Part shown: one piece after another, positions 23,867 to 36,400 of the stretch
Position numbering within the stretch: position 1 is the first letter of the stretch
How the letters are laid out: each line of letters starts with the position of its first letter
From: Cryptomeria japonica
Taxonomy: Eukaryota > Streptophyta > Pinopsida > Cupressales > Cupressaceae
Assembly: GCF_030272615.1 (NCBI RefSeq)
Contig: NC_081405.1
Span: 469,516,008 to 469,580,007 of the forward strand
DNA: 64,000 nucleotides
Direction: 5' to 3'
Translations under genes and position numbers: made by a program
The notes under the pieces: model-generated
Told to the model about the DNA's origin: nothing
The model's input: only the letters and a program-made list of their open reading frames with translations
The model's database searches: none

Positions 23867-24899
23867 GAAATAGACATACTCACACATGAGAGAGAAATTC
23901 CATCCAGTATCACAAAGTATATTGCAGCTCCATCTATAAGCTTTCTCAAACATCATTTCTTCTTCAGAAAGAAAAACTACACCTAGAAAATGAAAAAGCT
24001 TCATACTCTTCTACTAATTCGATCACCACCTTGTTGTATTTATAGCTGAACCATACTTCATCAAGTAGTGCTTGTTCTTGAAACATCATCACTCTGGTGT
24101 TCTCAATTTGCTATGTCAGCTATAGACACTAGAATTCATGCATATTGCATCTACTGCATTCTTCTGTCAAGTTTCTCCTGATGCAAACTATTTTATTATG
24201 ATCTTATTCCTCTTTTTAGTGTATAATCTCCTGCTTCAAGATTTCTGTCAACAAGCAAATCTCTGAATTCATCAGAGAACTTGTGATTCATCACACCTTA
24301 ACTAGAAGCTTATTTGAATCCTTTCACATCTCTAAGCTATCATCTTTGACTAACAAATCAATCCTGCATTGACAAGTTTGAATCCCATTCATTTTTCCTT
24401 TTCTCGCGAGCTACAACCGATACCTCCAAAATCCCTCCAAACTTCTCATTTGAAACTTGGTCACAGATCTCATCTAACTTGGCAAATCTAATGGTCATTT
24501 CCTACCAACTTAGTAGTTTGACCTTCCAACTATGTCTCTGGACCCGCAAAATCTTGATTGGATAGCACCATATCATTCTTCGACCAAGCTCTGTCAGCAA
24601 CCTCCCTACAAGCCTTCCTAATCAGCCAGGGACATGTGGCATCATCTCATGATGCCATTGTCCGTAACAACCTCAAAAATTCCACTACGGGAATACAAGG
24701 GTCATTCGATCTATTTGATCTTTACCACTTTGCATACTACCCATCAACTCCTCCCGGACTTAAAAATTGAGCACTTTTTACCTTAGGATAAAACATCCTC
24801 ATTTATTCTGAGTATGTACAAATTGATGGGACTATTAGTAGACCGACCTTTACCACCTATGAACTGGTATTTCAAAGCTTTCAATCAGTTACACTGCTA
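23867..24899. repeat. Direct repeat, copy A (about 1.03 kb)
   Basis: Matches 30026-31077 over about 1 kb with scattered substitutions, including the AATAGACATACTCACAC start and a final CACTGCTA. The sequence continues smoothly past 24899, whereas copy B is interrupted at that point by an LTR. The nature of the repeat (LTR part or other) is not settled. Confidence 0.8.
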
Positions 24900-26001
24900 A
24901 CCCTATCGCTTTATGCTGATAACACATGACACAATCTCATGATGATGTGGTCATTAAAATCCTTTCATCTTTGATCATGGGGAAGCACTAGCCATTGGAT
25001 CTATCCTTTCTTTAATAGATAGTCGGGGTATTTAGTACTTGCTAGACTTAGGAAAATATAAGCCCAGGCATAAATATTCAGAAAGGGACTAATAATAGGG
25101 AAGTTATACACTTGACTTAGGAAATTTCATCTCACAAACCAGTTGACCAACATTTTATTTAGGGAATAAAAATGGCCCCATTCATGGAAAGGATATCCTT
25201 GGTTTAAGTGGGAAACAGTAACAGAAAAATATATCATTTCTAGGGTTTTCTTCACAAAAATATAAGAAGTTTCGATAAATCCTAAACCCTAGACCTTGAA
25301 TCATTCTCAAAGGATATAAGTAACAACCTAAAAATCAATGTTTTGGGATTAAATTTGAAACTTTTATGCAATCAATTCTCATGACTATCAGTGGCTCTAG
25401 TCGAGGACACTCATTTCTCAGGAATGAAGCGAGAGACCAAAATCTTTGAGTAAAGCAGACCAACTGTAGGGTAGACCAAGAAGAAATTACCTGGACAGGG
25501 TAACTTCAACCAAAAGAAACTAAACAAACAAAGAAAACCTAACTAATGCTCATGGATAACAACTACTTTAAGAAAAGTAGAACCTCAAAATTGTCCATGA
25601 ACAGGCAATTAAGAGGGAATTTATTCATAACTCTATTGGGCATAGAGTCAAAGAAAACCACTCTACCCCAATTTACTTGTGGCCTATAGGATCAGACCAA
25701 TTGTGATGGCCCAAAGCCATCTACCAATGTCAACCTTTGTTTTCCTCTATCATAAACATAATTTTATTTTGAAAGCATCAAATATAATCTAATAACATAA
25801 GTGGAAAACCATTTTTCAAATTTGTTGGCTAGTTCTGTCTATCCACTATGCTTAACTTTATCATTGCAACTATTATTGAAAACCAAAAAAACTATGTAAT
25901 GATATAGTACATCTGCAATCTTGTGACATATATGCTATATACTCAATATAGCACACACCCTGACTGCAACCAATATCCTTTTCTGCAAATACATCATCTT
26001 G
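24900..26001. other. No gene recognised
   Basis: AT-rich. No gypsy protease or RT motif was seen on the minus strand, although it lies downstream of the gag below. Confidence 0.4.
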
Positions 26002-27560
26002 TTAGAAAAGGAAAATTTCATATTCTGGCACATAACAGAAAATACATACCTCTTTTGCATTTTCAACTTGCCTACTGAAATGAGGACTCTCTGAAGAATC
26101 CTCCTTCTTACTGATCATATCAAGCAAGCTATTATCAAGGGGAAGGAAAGGATCATAGATGACCTCTTCATATATTTCATCTTCTTGCCCTATTTCCAAT
26201 CTAATGTCAACAATATTGGCAACAGGGGAACACTGTTCATTATTACCTACCTTTGAATTAGATATTGCACCTTCATCCTCACAATATTCTATCTCATAAG
26301 TTGATGCAATAATCCCCAGATTCTCATTTTTTTCTTCATATAAAGGGTTAAGAATAACATGAAGACCCTTCTCAAAAATATTGTAACAGAGCACCAATTG
26401 ATCTTCATCTGCATCTTCATCAAATAATGCATTGATATTTTTACTAAAATTATTTTTGATCTCATCTTCAGGTTTATCAGGAAACCAGGAATTGGAATCT
26501 GAACTGGAACAACACCCAATAATACAATCCTCACAAATTTTTTCATCAAAAGCTGATGGTATCTCATCATCTAAATTTTTATTATCATAGTCCTACAAAC
26601 CTACAACCACTTCAAACATAAAACTTTCCAATTCTTCATACTCACTGTTATATCTATCTGAAACACAAGACTCCAAACCAATTTCCTGTGAGCTATTCTC
26701 CTTAGAAAAAGTCACCGTTGTTGTCCTTCAATAAAGTGATTGACACCATATCTGTCTTTACATCTAATATGTCAAACACTCTCTCATTAACCTCTTTTTC
26801 ATTAATATGAGGAATAACCACTGTCTAGGACAAGTCCTCTTCACTCACATTTTTGTTCATATCATAATCAATAACAGGGCTAATGTAATCAGTAGGAATA
26901 TAAAAGTCTTGACATGGTCCTTTAGTTTCAGATTTATGCTTTGCTTCGAACCCTATTATCTTAGGATAATATACCTTTGTAGATAGGTATCCCCTAGGGA
27001 TCCCATATTTCAAATTGTTTTTAATCTCCATTTCTATCCTATAAGCCTGATGTAAGGTTTTAGGATCCTTATCTCTTAGCAAATAACTCTCTTCCTCTTC
27101 AAATGCAATGAGATAAACAATTAGGCATACTACATCATTTGGTTTGTAACTGCTAGGAATGTTATCCAATGCCCTAGAAAACCTGAGATTAAAAGCAGGT
27201 ACTAACTCATCTTCTTCTTTCTGAATGTCCATGAATGTTTTCATAACAGATCTTGGATCAATTCTTTCACCAAACTGTTCCATGAATGCCACCTTCAACT
27301 CATCTCATGATGAGATAGAACATACTGGCATGTGGGAGAACCAGTCTCTAATATTTTCCCTCAAAGACTAAAAAAATAACTTCATGAAGACATCTTCCTG
27401 ATTTATTTCAAAATATTCCATTAATTAAAAAAACTCCTACAAATGTTGTCGTGTTGATTCTAACTTCTTCCCATTAATTCCTGGTAATTGTTCCCTAACC
27501 CCTACACGAAAAGGATTTGGGAAACCTTAGATACCATCAAAATTTAATGGTTTATATCTT
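26002..27560 (-). pseudogene. gag: Ty3/gypsy gag (minus), with downstream linker
   Basis: The minus strand shows a Retrotrans_gag-type domain: NFDGI..GFPNPF near 27540, EDVFMKLFF, RDWFSHMP, then FMEQFGERIDP, EEDELVPAFNLRFSRALDNI, CLIVYLIAFEEE and TLHQAYRIEMEIKNNL (27298-26825). The same order appears in the plus-strand gag at 62395-63570, so both belong to one family. After gag an acidic, unrecognised linker runs to 26002. Stops and frameshifts are present, mostly in the N-terminal part. Role: capsid and particle assembly. Confidence 0.75.
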
Positions 27561-28343
27561 TCCTTAAGAAAGCTCTATGATGACTTGACATAGATTGCAC
27601 ATTTGTTTTTGACATTTCATAAGGAAATGCAGACATATTATACATATTTTCATTCACTCCCTTATTTCTTTCCCTTCTCTTGAACTATTTCATTATGAAG
27701 CTCAAAATATACTCCATCTAATCTTATACAAAAAGATGAAAATCGAATCACAGGAGCATGTGAAATAATCACTACCATTCCCTTCCTTAGTGCTTCTTTC
27801 ACTACTTAGGGAACACATTTTTTACAACTTTCATGAAGATACACTTGACTCATGAAAATCTAAATGTTGGAAATGTTGGAAATATTGCTACCTTCTTCAA
27901 CCTAGGATTTGCAAATTAACCTTCACTCCTTCAAATCTTTAACACTGATCTTTTGACAGAGTCACCACCTCCTTGCAAAGAACCAATACTCAAACAACTA
28001 AAATGTCTTCACGGGTCAGATTTGTTTCAACACAACACTGCCACATTTCCTTAACATCAAATGGCATTATTGGTTCTTTTTCAAGAAGACACACACTAGT
28101 GTATAGTTCTCAGTCTCAGAGTCGCCACTCGTAATCGTGAGGTATTACACAGAATCTTGGAAAATGGATAGATATGGACTAAACTCTTTATAGAACAAGA
28201 ACTACAATAGATTCTTAACGACATTTATGAGAATTGACTCAAACCAACAAGGGACATATTAAGAAACTTCTTCACTCTATGGGCAAAATCCCCACTCAAT
28301 ATTAAGCAATTTTTCTTACCAGAGATTCTTACAATTCATATTC
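27561..28343 (-). other. 5' leader of the minus-strand gypsy element
   Basis: Lies between the primer-site-like motif and gag. No coding signal recognised. Confidence 0.4.
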
Positions 28344-28364
28344 GGTCCCCAGCAGAGTCACCAA
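28344..28364 (-). promoter_or_regulatory. Gypsy primer-site-like motif
   Basis: On the minus strand TTGGTGACTCTGCTGGGGA follows an LTR-like end TGTTGG at 28369. TGGCGACTC..GCTGGGGA is a motif often seen just inside the 5' LTR of plant gypsy elements (recalled, not checked). It is correctly placed upstream of the minus-strand gag. Confidence 0.5.
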
Positions 28365-28368
28365 TTTT

Positions 28369-30025
28369 TGTTGGTTCCCAAAATGGATGATAGGTTTATA
28401 CTGCTTACAGAGCAGAGGCCAAGCTGATTTCCTCTAGATATATATGGAGATCCACCTCCAACTATCAATATCTATTAGGATATGACCAACAATAACAAGG
28501 ACGGAAGGTCCTCCTACACTTTAGGCTCTGCAGAACTAGGGAGGGTGATCCCTTCAGTAAGAAATTCCTACACTCTGCAAGGATACTCAGGAACTTACTG
28601 AAAACAAAGAAGATTATCTCATAATAAAACTCAATAGAAAGGGATAATTCTCAAGGATGGCAAATCCTGCAGTGATCCTCAACCTTAAACTGGAGTATGA
28701 GAGATAGTGAGACTATTTTCAGAAAATACATAAATCTTAGCAAATGATTGTTTTGATTATTTATAAGATTCGCTCTGAGAGATCATAAAGAAGATAAAAC
28801 TGGAAAACTAATAACCTAATGATGTTTGCTAACAAATACCAATGTCTTATTCATTTGGGCTACAGAGTCTATGAAAAGTGTTACTGAAAATCTGATAAAA
28901 CTTCATCTAATAGCCGGTCTTGCCTGAAACAATACTGCCTTACAGTATTACTCTGCATATAATCCTTTATCTGACTACTTATCAAATCCTATGGCAAGCC
29001 TTATTTTCTCTGTAATCTTATTCAAGCATTTTAATTAACCCCTTGGACTAAAGCATTGAATAGAAGAGTACATACATCATAACAATGCAATAAACAAATG
29101 AAACCCTTGATCCCATTTGCTTAAAAGAAGATTAAATCGCACACAGGAGAGTAAAGATTGGGAAACTATATTTGCATTAATATTATGAGCTATCTTTTAT
29201 TAGATGATAGCCAACAAATTCAAATACAGAATGACCCATTTGAAAAAGGGAACCTGAAACTATTCTATTACAATTTTCCTCTACAAAATAACATTACAGT
29301 CCATGTTATTCTCTACGACTCTCTAGAACTATTTTGGACCTAACCCTGTAGAAAAGATATATTTTATAGAGATCTTTCTAAGAAAATTCGGACCCTAACT
29401 AATGGCCTTGAATTACCTTTTATATAAAACAAGGGAGCAACAAGCTTCAGGCCATAAGACACTTGTCAATAGCAGATTCATTCCTTGATAATTAGCCCTA
29501 CAGGCTATGTACAATTTTGTTTCAAAATATCCACATGTCTATGCACTGGTGCCTGTGAATCATTGTTCTCAAATCAAAAATTGGTAGAAGCAAAAAGATT
29601 TGATTCATGTCATTATTGCCCTAACACCTTCAGATGGCATGTGAGATATTGCATTTTTGTCCCATAGAGAATTTCCCTTCCTTATAAAGGGAAACAAGAT
29701 CCTAGAAAGAGGTAAATTTTCCCCTCAAGCTAGAGGAGGAGCTCAACCTTCATGCCTAGGATTAGAGGCAGTGGGAGGTGAAGTTAGAGGGGAAAAATAA
29801 TATGTTGGGGAGGGGTCACAACTTCCTTGTAGTTACATGGATGGATTGCTACCGCTCCCTACCTAGACATGTCCCTTTTTCATTTCTCTGTGGGCTCTGT
29901 CTCAGAACCCTCTGCCACCCAGAGACTGAGTATACATGGAGGTTGTGCCATGTGTGACGTTTCTTCACAAGAAAGGGATTTCATGCCCCCTCTAGCAATC
30001 CTCCCCACTTTCACATCCCCTATGG
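28369..30025 (-). repeat. Putative 5' LTR (part) of the minus-strand gypsy element
   Basis: Begins at TGTTGGTTCCC next to the primer-site-like motif. No matching 3' LTR was found left of gag, so the extent is unknown. No genes are seen in it. Confidence 0.35.
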
Positions 30026-31077
30026 CAATAGACATACTCACACATGAGAGATAAATTCCATCCAGTATCACAAAGTATATTGCAACTCCATCTATAAGCT
30101 TGCTCAAACATCGTTTCTTCTGCAAAAAGAAAAATTGCACCTAGAAAATGAAAAGGCTTCATACTTTTCTACCAATTAGATCACCACCTTGTTGTATTTA
30201 TAGTTGCACCATGCTTCATCAAGTAGTGTTTGTTCTTGAAACATCATCACTCTGGTGTTCTCAATTTGCTATGTCAGCTATAGACACTAGAATTCATGCA
30301 TCTCACATCTATTGCATTCTTTTGTCAAGTTTATCCTATGTGAACAATTTTATTCTGATCTTATTCCTCTTTTCTGTGTACAATCTCCTACTTCAAGATT
30401 TATATCAACAATAAAATATCTGAATTCATCAAAGAACTCATGATTCATCACACCTGAACTGGAAGCTTATCCAAATCCTTTCACATCTCTCAGCTGTCAT
30501 CTTTAACTGTCAAATCATTCCTAAATCGAAAGGTCTGAATTCTATTCATTTTACCTTTTCCCGCGAGCTACAACTGGTGCCTCCAAAATTCCTCCAAACT
30601 TCTCATTTGAAACTCAGCCACAGATCTCATCTAACTTGGCAAATCTAATGGTCATTTCCATCCAACTTAGTAGTTTGACCTTCCAATTTAGTAGTTTGAC
30701 CTTTCAATTGTGTCCATGGACCCGCAAAATACTGACTGGATAGTGCCATATCATTCTTCGACCAAGATTTATCAACAACCTCCTTGCAAGCTTTCCTGAT
30801 TAGCCAGGGACACGTGGCATCATCTTGTGATGCCATGGTCCGTAACCACCTCACAAATTCCATTACGAGAATACGAGGGTCATCTGATCTGTTTGATCTT
30901 TACCACTTTACATACTATTCGTCAACTCCTCCAAGACTTAAAAATCGAGCACCTTTTACCTTAGGATAAAACATCCTCATTTATTCTAAGAACGTGCAAA
31001 TTGATGGGACTGTTAGTAGACCGACCTTTACCACCTGTGAACTGGTATTTCAAATCTTTCAACCGATTGCACTGCTA
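30026..31077. repeat. Direct repeat, copy B (about 1.05 kb)
   Basis: Matches 23867-24899. Weak similarity extends a few tens of bases further left than in copy A. It is cut exactly at 31077 by the LTR of element 3. Confidence 0.8.
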
Positions 31078-31918
31078 TGTTAGATGCAATGACAGTCCCA
31101 AAGACACTGAGAGGGGAGGGGGGGAATCAATGTCTAACTGGTTAATGGAATATTTGAACTTATTTATAACTTTGCAACCCAAATTAATGTACCAATAAAC
31201 AAGTAATAATGTTGCAAAGAGAAATAACAGAGACAACATAAATGCACACCATAACACAAGATATTTTGGTGAGGAAACCCAGTAAGGGAAAAACCTCAGT
31301 GGGATTTGTGACCCACAATATTTACTCACTGGCCAATATGAATAAATATTACTTACAATAGGGGCCTACACATGTAGGAAGGCCAATAGCCTAGAGCTCA
31401 TTGCTCAATGAAAGAGTCTCACTAACTACAAAATGGATAATTAAATCCAAGATAATGTACTGCTCAAAATAGCATCTGCAATTCTTGATTTGGTACCGGT
31501 TTAAGCTCAGTCAGAAACCATAACCAAAAATCTTCCCGGCTAATGATATTCCCTCACTTAACCTATCTTCTATGATCTATTACATAATCGCCTCTCTTCT
31601 ATTTTGTGTATTTTCTCATATCAAAATGACCAATAAGATCTCATGCATATATGAGTCTTTACAATACATCATGTCGGCTTACAGATAATTAATTACATTA
31701 CAATATAATTCATATAAACAAAACTTTGTCTCATGTTGGCCTGAGTGCCAATATGCTTTTTTGCTGGTGTAAACTAGATGTCGATGAATGAACTTGTTGT
31801 GCTTGTCAGTGCTGGTAGATGATATCTATGTTGCTGATGAACCTGTAGAATCCTGTTACCGATTGGTTGCCATTAATGACAACATCAACCATTCTTATGT
31901 GAGTGTAGAATGCCAACA
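31078..31918 (-). repeat. 3' LTR of element 3
   Basis: 841 bases. On the minus strand it starts TGTTGGCATTC after the polypurine tract and ends ..CTAACA. It shows clear similarity to the element 2 LTRs, including the TTGTGGGTCACAAATCCCA and TAGGC(C/T)CCTA blocks and the C-tract near the end. Confidence 0.8.
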
Positions 31919-31920
31919 AT

Positions 31921-31941
31921 CTCCCCCTTTGGCATTGATGG
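31921..31941 (-). promoter_or_regulatory. LTR-proximal polypurine tract of element 3
   Basis: ATCAATGCCAAAGGGGGAG on the minus strand, ending two bases before the LTR. Confidence 0.7.
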
Positions 31942-32062
31942 CAATACTCATGAGAAAAATCCAAAAATTGATGTCCAAAAAAGCAATCCAAAACTGATCC
32001 ACAAAAAAGAGTGTGCTCCCCCTAAGAAAGTGATTTCTTCTGTGCATTTTTTCTCCATACTA

Positions 32063-32084
32063 CTCCCTCTTTGGCATCAATGAC
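32063..32084 (-). promoter_or_regulatory. Internal polypurine tract of element 3
   Basis: CATTGATGCCAAAGAGGGAG on the minus strand, about 140 bases inside the first tract; the duplicate arrangement matches elements 1 and 2. Confidence 0.5.
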
Positions 32085-32119
32085 AAAGGATGTCAAAAAC
32101 AATCAAAGAGTACAAAATT

Positions 32120-33072
32120 CTACCTCATAGCTTGTAACTGATTGTGTATAATTTGAAAGATATCCGGCAAAATTATATTTAGGCTCTGCATGAATTTATT
32201 GTTGTCAGAAATAATGGTTTCAGTCTCCTAGATCATGTCAGTCAGATAATGCATCTATTTCTCTGGTGATCGGTCTCCTTGAATTTTTTCTTTAGATAGC
32301 TCAATCCACTGAGTTATAAGGTTTTCCAATCTAGGACCAAGTTTATTTTTCAGCTCCCGAGACTTCATCCTTATCCTTTCTTTTTCTTTTTCCAAATTCT
32401 CAATCTTTTCTTCAAAAACTGAGGTAAGTTCCAAAGAACCTATTATATAATCTGCTATGTCATCTATCTCCTTTTGTGTTTTCTTAATCTCCTCATCAAT
32501 GTCTTCAGTCAGGTGGTGAGGCTTGCGGGCTTCCTTATATAATTTTTTATATTCCAAGATTGTGGAATTAAGTACCAGTAATAAGGAATCAATATGCTCA
32601 GTACAGTCCTTGATAGTTTTGTCAAAGAATTCACCTTTTCTTTATTCACCCTTTCCTTAATAGTTTCTTCATTAACCTTATCTACAGTTAGAACATTTGA
32701 AGCAATGAATTTGGACAATGCATCCAATTAACCCAAAGAACCATCAATATGATCTATCTTACATGTCGATGCAATCATTTTCAAAATAGGCAATGTATCA
32801 TCAATGGCCTTAAATGCTAAGGCATTGCAATTTGTGATCCTCCTTATTGAATCTAAAAGTACATCAGTTACATTTTTAGGTCTGAAATCTATAGTGGATG
32901 TACTAGGTTTTGTAATAACTTTCTTTTCATCAGACACTAGACCAATTACCTTAACAATTTCTTCCTTGTTTCCAACATTTATTACCTCTTTATTTACAGC
33001 TGTTGTCGGTTTCTCACTCTCTGTGTGTACCTCTGCTTCTACTAGTTTCTCATCAAAGATTGTGTGTGTGTG
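32120..33072 (-). pseudogene. ORFX of element 3, C-terminal third
   Basis: Aligns with the last 320 or so residues of element 2 ORFX: VLLDSIRRI, KAIDDTLPILKMIA, LDALSKFIASNVLTVDKV, EETIKERVNKEK, DIDEEIKKTQKEIDDIADYI, SVFEEKIENLEKEKERI and a final SLNIILPDIFQIIHNQL, the counterpart of SLNLVLADLFQIVTNRL. Long charged heptad stretches predict coiled coil. One frameshift and a few stops interrupt it, but the conserved blocks keep spacing. TAG stop at 32122-32120. Function unknown. Confidence 0.7.
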
Positions 33073-33144
33073 AAAAACTGAAATAAGTCTGATAGCTGCA
33101 AGACACAACACTTCAATTAAGTCATTACATGTACGACTAGACAA

Positions 33145-34273
33145 ATATAATCATGAATAATAAAACCATAACAAATCGACTAATTGCCTTCTAAAAGATG
33201 CGAGTATAAGATTGCTCTCAGATTTGTATAAGCAATACCAATGACTAGACTACATCAAGATGAAGGATTTAATCTATATGAGCATAAGATAAAGCTAAAT
33301 GGATGCAAGATGGATGAAAGATTCAAGCAATAACGAATTCAAGCAATAATGGATTCAAGCAATAATGGATAAACTAAATATAGAAAAAGAAATTAAACTA
33401 AGATGCAATAATCTCAAAAAGCAAGCACAATATATCTTCAATGACTCCAGAGTGAAAAGTGTGTAATAATAAATCTCCAGGGTGTTTTAAATGAGAGCTG
33501 AAGGCTGATATAGGGAATTACAAGAGAGATCAAGCAAAAAGCACAATTTAGGATTAATTGAAATAATTAAGAAATCAGATTCAGTTAACCTTGAGATAGA
33601 TTCCAATTATAGTTTAATTGAAATGCATTCAAAAAAGAAGTTTGAGTTGCATTAGAAATAAGAATTAATTAATTCCATGCATTTGTGATAACAATATGTA
33701 ATTAAAAGGAATTTAATTATTCTCTAAAATTGGAACTCAAAGCTTTTGAGAAAAAGAAGTTCAGTTGCATTTAAAAGACTCATTTAAATGCAACTAAACT
33801 TCTTTTTCTCAAAAGCTTTGAGTTCCAATTTTAGAGAATAATTAAATTCCTTTTAATTGCTTTTCTGATTTCAAGTTAATCTCAATTTAGAAAAATATCT
33901 CAAGTTTGATTTCTCTTTCAATTCAATTCTTTTATTTTATTTTCAATTTAACTCTTTCTTTCTGATTAATTCCTCTTTTGTGATAAATTAATTCCTTTTT
34001 TATGATTAAATGGCAAATTTATTAATTAATTAAATATGCTAGGATATCTAATAAATTAAATAGGATAATTGATCAAAATGATTTTCTTGAAATGATTTAA
34101 TTAATTAAATAAAAATTTAATTAATATTGAGTTATTTGATTTGCCATGTGATGTTTGATGATTAAAGAATTAATTATGTGCTCAAGATTGATTTAATTGC
34201 CTTTGCTTAGAACCTTGGTGATGTTGTCAAGATTAGGGGCCATGGTTTAGATGACCATTTTTAGGGTATTACA
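33145..34273 (-). repeat. Partial gypsy LTR (minus strand)
   Basis: On the minus strand TGTAATACCC at 34273 directly follows a purine-rich tract and would be an LTR start. The stretch is AT-rich with many TTAATTAA blocks. The far end is cut at the junction with element 3 near 33145. It contains the palindrome at 33700-33858. No gene. Confidence 0.45.
33700..33858. repeat. Near-perfect 76-base-arm palindrome
   Basis: Arms 33700-33775 and 33783-33858 are complementary with about one mismatch around a 7-base loop (AGACTCA). Transcribed, it would form a long uninterrupted hairpin. It lies inside an otherwise decayed LTR, so it is either young or kept similar by some process. No transposase signature or obvious target duplication was identified. 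Confidence 0.9.
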
Positions 34274-34289
34274 TTTGCTCCTCTTTGAA
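34274..34289 (-). promoter_or_regulatory. Gypsy polypurine tract
   Basis: TTCAAAGAGGAGCAAA on the minus strand, immediately before the TGTAATACCC LTR start. Confidence 0.5.
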
Positions 34290-36400
34290 TTAATGTGCGA
34301 GCAGCGCGTTGGTTCAAAGAATAGTTGATGTCTAGGAGATACCAGTTTTGAACTTGATTGATCACGAACCAGATGAAGAGCGAGGTGTTTAGCTTGATTT
34401 GAAGCAATGAAGTTGAATAGAGTTGATTAAATCGATACCGATCCCAAACTTTATTGAACTAGGAATGATAGAGAGCAAAGATACTGAACTTGAACTTGAG
34501 TGATCAAGAAGCGAATCTTACTGATCTAGAACTTGATTGATCTAGACATGGTGAGTGAAGATAAAATCGGTCTTGAAATTGATGGATCAAGAAATGATGA
34601 GTGAAGATAAACTGTCCAGCTTGATCTGATGCAATGAAACTAAACACCTGCTTAGATTGAGCATGTGATCAAGGATACTCTTTAAACTTTTGATTGAGTT
34701 TAAACGAATAATCAGCTTGATGAAAAGCGATGAAACTGATTAACGTTAAGAGACTTATTCAGATGAAGACAAATATCAGTTTGATTTGAAGTGATGAAAC
34801 TGATATGCCCCTAGCGATTTATTCGATTAAGACGATCGAGAGATCTCAGCTTGATATGAGGCGATCAAGCTGAGATGCCCCTTAGCAATAAAAATTTGTT
34901 TAATTTTCTTTAGTTGAAAAGATTTTTTCTCGACTTTTGATGAAGATTTGAAAATTTTCTCGACTTTGAAGATATGATGTCATAAGGTCATGAGTATGCC
35001 CCCTCAGGAGTGAAATCGAAAGATAGCGAGAGTACATGATGATTATAGGAAATTGGTGGCGATGATAATTATTTGAGCACAAAGAATGAGTGTTGATGAT
35101 TAAAATTAGATTTCATTTTAGAATTAAATTGAGATTTAGAATTGAGCACAAAATGATTTGAAAATTTGACTTGAGGATGAAAGTGCTAAGTGGTCAATGT
35201 CGTGAAATTTCAATGAGAGAATTGACGTCAAATTTTGATTTCGATCCCCAAAATGGACTAGGGACAACCGATTTATGACCCCTTAATTTGATTTCATTGT
35301 ACTTGTGTTGATTGATTATGAGATGTTGTTCTATATGCTTTATTCTATATGTATGCATACCTTTTCAATATGGATGTATGTAATGCAAATGAATATGAAT
35401 GTTTGTTTTTGTTTCTTTTCATATGCAAATAAATGATGAAAATGAGTAATGAGTATTGCAAATTTGTTTATTTTTCTATGCAATAATATGAATTAAAATG
35501 ATGTATGAATCTATATAAAATGCTTATGTATGCAGCTAACATCTCAATACACAAATACTCGATCAGAGAAATGATGAAAAAGAAACCACTTAGATGAGAA
35601 ATGATGAAACTTCAAACTCTCATTTAGAAGATAAAGAGATCATTATTATCATACCAAAACCACTCTAAATTCACAAAATGTAGAATGAAATGCAAAATGA
35701 GATGCAAAATGAAATGCAACCTAAACCTAGTCACTGGATTTGAAATGCTTAAGTTTCATCACTGAGAGTTAACAAACATAGCAGGCAGATTAGAGACCTT
35801 TCTTTTCATGTGTAATATTAATTATCTTGTCCATAATGACCCTTTTTTCGTTCATACACTTGGATAGATTACGCATGGACCCGGATTGCACATTTAAAGA
35901 AGTTTGCTCAAAAAATACAAAGAAATGATGCCAACCTCCCTATAGCATACAAACAAGTGGAGTTGAGGTATGTGTGGCGATTTCACCTTGATGTGAAGGC
36001 TCTTATCACAAACACCCAGTTGATTAGATGTTTCTTGATCATCAAAATCATTCCCACAAGTAGAAAACAAAGAAAATATTATGCCCCCAATCCTTGCTCC
36101 TCTTATTCAAGATAGACTTCCTCGAGTTACTCAGAGGGATAATAATTGAAAACCAATATAAAAGACAGCACACAAAGAAAATTTCCATGCATAGCCCAAA
36201 CTGTTTAGTGTTTGTTTTCAGTAATGTTGTTTTGCTTGTGTACTCACTGATAAAAATATTCGGTAGTCAAAAGACAGGTGATTGACTTGGAGTGGACGAC
36301 CAGGTTTCACTGACATATAGGACTTTTTATGATTTTTTATGATTTTTTATGATTTTTTCAAGACTTTTTTCAGCTGTATAGGCTGGTGGAGCAGAGAATG
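34290..36400 (-). other. Gypsy 3' untranslated region with degenerate repeats
   Basis: Between integrase and LTR. About 34370-34890 repeats a theme close to CAGCTTGAT..GA.GCGATGAAACTGAT five or six times, separated by 60-100 bases. Around 36280-36320 is a TTGACTTGGAGTGG..GACCAGGTTTCACTG block. No coding signal. Confidence 0.45.

Larger units (their letters stand above)
31078..33144 (-). mobile_element. Element 3: 3' part of a pol-less Sirevirus-like element
   Basis: The minus strand carries the C-terminal third of ORFX, two polypurine tracts and a complete 3' LTR ending at 31078. Gag, the 5' LTR and the N-terminal ORFX are missing beyond about 33072-33144. The left target site is preserved uninserted in copy A of the direct repeat (around 24895-24899). 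Confidence 0.75.

Noticed and set aside
23824-31077. Considered the 1 kb direct repeats as the two LTRs of the minus-strand gypsy
   Set aside because: The primer-site-like motif at 28344 is 1.7 kb away from copy B, no polypurine tract abuts copy A, and boundaries do not match LTR rules.
33700-33858. Calling the palindrome a miRNA gene
   Set aside because: Pairing is nearly perfect over the full length with no mature-miRNA evidence; it fits an inverted-repeat siRNA source or MITE-like unit better.
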